The position numbers and the translations under genes are program-made. From NCBI GenBank assembly GCA_003224075.1, contig QHYF01000278.1, positions 1,177 to 7,859 on the forward strand: a DNA stretch of 6,683 bases, given 5' to 3'. The DNA is from Acidobacteriota bacterium. GTDB lineage: Bacteria; Acidobacteriota; Terriglobia; Acidiferrales; UBA7541. Each line of letters begins with the position of its first letter. Position 1 is the stretch's first letter. Positions 5,424-6,683 of this stretch are shown here, one piece after another. The notes under the pieces were generated by a model. That model was not told where the DNA came from. It saw only the letters and a list, made by a program, of their open reading frames with translations, and searched no databases.

Positions 5424-6442
5424 GCCTGGCTCCCGCGGGTCGCGAGGAGTTGCCTGGTCATGCGGACATAGATGTCGACCGCTTCGGACAATTCCGTCTT
5501 GGAGATGCGCTCCTCGTTCGTGTGCGCGAGGTGAATGCTTCCCGGACCGATGAGAAATGGCTGTCCCCAAACGCCATTGAAGGTGGGAATGTCGGTTGTG
5601 AAAGCAACAAAAGTTGTGGGCAGTCCGTCGAAGCCGGTCAAATGCAGCGCTGGCGTATGCAGGACTTCGCGCGCCTCGGCGCGGCCCGCAACAGCTGCGG
5701 ACACAGCCTCGCGGATGGTTGACGGATCGCCGATGGTGCGGAACATAATCTCCGCCGCGGCATGGTCGGCAACGACGTTGGGCGCGCGGCCGCCGCTGAT
5801 TGTGCCGATGTTCAACGTGCTGCGGCCAAGCAAGGGATCTTCCGGCAAAGGAATCTTTCGAACATCGTGAAGAACATCAAGCAGCGTGTGAATGGCGGAG
5901 TGGCCGAGTTCGGGATAGGCGGAGTGCGCGAGTTTCCCTTGGGCCGTGATCTCATAGCGCAGCGCGCCTTTCGAGCCTAGAGAGAGGCGGTTTTCGGTGG
6001 GCTCGCCGTTGATCAGAAATCGTGAGCCGCGCGGATTTGCGGCCGCCGCTTTGGCTCCCGCGCTGTTGCGCTCTTCGCCGACGACGAATAACAAACCGAA
6101 ATTCCGCGTGCCCGCAGCGAGTAATTTCTCGGCGGCGGCGATCATCGCGGCGATGATTCCCTTCGCATCGCAAGCGCCGCGGCCCCAGATGAATTCGCCA
6201 TCCTCGCGTGAACCACAAAATGGAGGAACCGTGTCCATATGAGTGGAAAGCGTGACGAAGGGCTGCCCCCAGGAAACAAAAATATTGTCGCGGCCGGGCG
6301 CGGCGGGGATGCGCTCGATGCGGCCGTTGCGCTCTGAGGCCAGCGCAGAAAGGTGCGTGAAAAGATAGTCGCCCACTTTTTTCTCGCCGTTCGTGACCGA
6401 CTCGATGTCCACGAGCGCGCGCGTTAGTTCAAAAAGGTTCAT
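5420..6442 (-). CDS. dapE: M20 family metallo-deacylase, probable succinyl-diaminopimelate desuccinylase
   Basis: This 340-residue zinc hydrolase of the M20 family (DapE/ArgE/CPG2 type) should remove succinate from N-succinyl-LL-DAP. All metal and catalytic residues are visible: H68 and D70 in STHMDTVP, D92 in GRGACDAKG, catalytic E123 with E124 in VVGEERNSAG, E147 in INGEPTEN, and H307 in IHLAHTNEERI. The lid/dimerisation domain spans about 155-265 (GSKGALRYEITAQGKLAHSAYPELGH). At 340 residues it is somewhat shorter than E. coli DapE (375). Motifs alone do not separate DapE from ArgE or LysK-like deacetylases; its place directly before dapB, with dapD in the cluster, favours DapE. ATG 6442 matches the family N-terminus (NLFELTRALVDIESV) but lacks an obvious ribosome binding site. 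An in-frame ATG at 6565 would add 41 residues of unlikely sequence. Confidence 0.85.
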   Translation of the reverse strand: MNLFELTRALVDIESVTNGEKKVGDYLFTHLSALASERNGRIERIPAAPGRDNIFVSWGQPFVTLSTHMDTVPPFCGSREDGEFIWGRGACDAKGIIAAMIAAAEKLLAAGTRNFGLLFVVGEERNSAGAKAAAANPRGSRFLINGEPTENRLSLGSKGALRYEITAQGKLAHSAYPELGHSAIHTLLDVLHDVRKIPLPEDPLLGRSTLNIGTISGGRAPNVVADHAAAEIMFRTIGDPSTIREAVSAAVAGRAEAREVLHTPALHLTGFDGLPTTFVAFTTDIPTFNGVWGQPFLIGPGSIHLAHTNEERISKTELSEAVDIYVRMTRQLLATRGSQA

Positions 6443-6589
6443 CGGTACCGGGCGTTTCTGGATGAAGCGGAGCGAAAGGAAGGAACCGCGAGGATCAGAC
6501 TCGGGGCCGCTGCCTCTCGATAGCGCTCCATCCGATTCGAATGCGGCCCTAAAAACGGCCCGCATTTGAAGGATGACAGTGGACAGGCT
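6443..6589 (-). other. Leader/intergenic region upstream of the dap cluster
   Basis: About 147 bases precede the dapE start on the minus strand. They hold an imperfect inverted repeat (see separate entry). I found no convincing -10/-35 promoter pair, no Shine-Dalgarno sequence near the dapE ATG, and no recognisable lysine riboswitch core. The promoter may lie here or further upstream beyond the window. Confidence 0.4.
6540..6566 (-). repeat. Imperfect inverted repeat in the dap leader
   Basis: On the plus strand AATGCGG (6540-6546) pairs with CCGCATT (6560-6566). Two further CC/GG pairs form inside after one bulged base, leaving an 8-base A-rich loop. The structure would form in the 5' leader of the dap transcript. 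No T-tract follows on either strand, so it is not a typical terminator. Confidence 0.45.
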
Positions 6590-6601
6590 TTAGACCTGTC
6601 C
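6581..6601. repeat. Inverted repeat GGACAGG / CCTGTCC
   Basis: Two perfect 7-base arms, GGACAGG (6581-6587) and CCTGTCC (6595-6601), flank a 7-base spacer. It lies between the leader and a possible gene tail whose TAA falls inside the spacer. No T-run follows, so it is more like a dispersed REP-type palindrome or a protein-binding site than a terminator. Copy number elsewhere in the genome cannot be seen. Confidence 0.5.
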
Positions 6602-6683
6602 CCCAACCGCGGCGGATTCAGCTACCGCTGCGATTTCGGCGGACAACAACAGGATGGCCCCTTTTGCGCGGGCGTCCGAAGCT
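6590..6683 (-). CDS. Possible C-terminal end of an upstream gene (partial)
   Basis: On the minus strand one frame is open from the window edge to a TAA at 6592-6590, giving about 31 residues, including ARAKGAILLLSAEIAAVAES. Third codon positions are mostly G or C, as in the neighbouring genes, which mildly supports real coding. The segment looks like an amphipathic C-terminal helix, but I cannot assign a family from this length. If real, it lies upstream of the dapE-like gene on the same strand, with about 147 bases between. Confidence 0.35.
   Translation of the reverse strand, partial: ASDARAKGAILLLSAEIAAVAESAAVGGQV

Noticed and set aside
6443..6683. Lysine riboswitch upstream of the dap cluster
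   Set aside because: I could not recognise the L-box core or its multi-helix layout; only two short simple inverted repeats are present.
1..6683. CRISPR array, insertion sequence, tRNA or rRNA gene
   Set aside because: No evenly spaced direct repeats, transposase motifs with terminal repeats, or RNA gene signatures were seen on either strand.

Overview
The window is GC-rich and densely coded. It probably comes from an acidobacterium, or a similar lineage in uncultured or metagenomic material. This is inferred from gene content and protein style: a likely anti-sigma tail followed by two exported HEAT-repeat proteins, next to a compact lysine-biosynthesis cluster. No 16S or other marker gene is present to confirm it.

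Left half (1-2932, plus strand): three genes joined by 4-base ATGA/GTGA-type overlaps, so almost certainly one operon. The first is only the 3' part of its gene and looks like the C-terminal region of an anti-sigma-factor-like protein. The second encodes a secreted protein with a signal peptide, a charged heptad-repeat helix, a TPR-like segment and a HEAT solenoid. The third encodes a membrane-anchored or exported protein with a cysteine cluster and five HEAT repeats spaced exactly 32 residues apart. Operons of sigma factor, anti-sigma factor and HEAT proteins are my recollection for Acidobacteria; the sigma factor would lie upstream and is not in this window.

Right half (2937-6442, minus strand): a diaminopimelate/lysine cluster in transcription order dapE-like M20 deacylase, dapB, dapA, dapD. 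Together they would cover dihydrodipicolinate synthesis (DapA), its reduction (DapB), succinylation (DapD) and desuccinylation (DapE). The succinyl-DAP aminotransferase is not here. The dapE stop and dapB start share ATGA, and dapA overlaps dapD by 20 bases. The two operons converge with only 4 bases between their stop codons.

The main anomaly is dapA. It is full-length by homology at both ends, but the reading frame breaks at about 4063-4065, where about 40 bases coding for the conserved GG-x-GVIS segment appear to be missing. It is therefore either a pseudogene or an assembly/sequencing deletion. The right edge (6443-6683) holds short inverted repeats and possibly the tail of another minus-strand gene.
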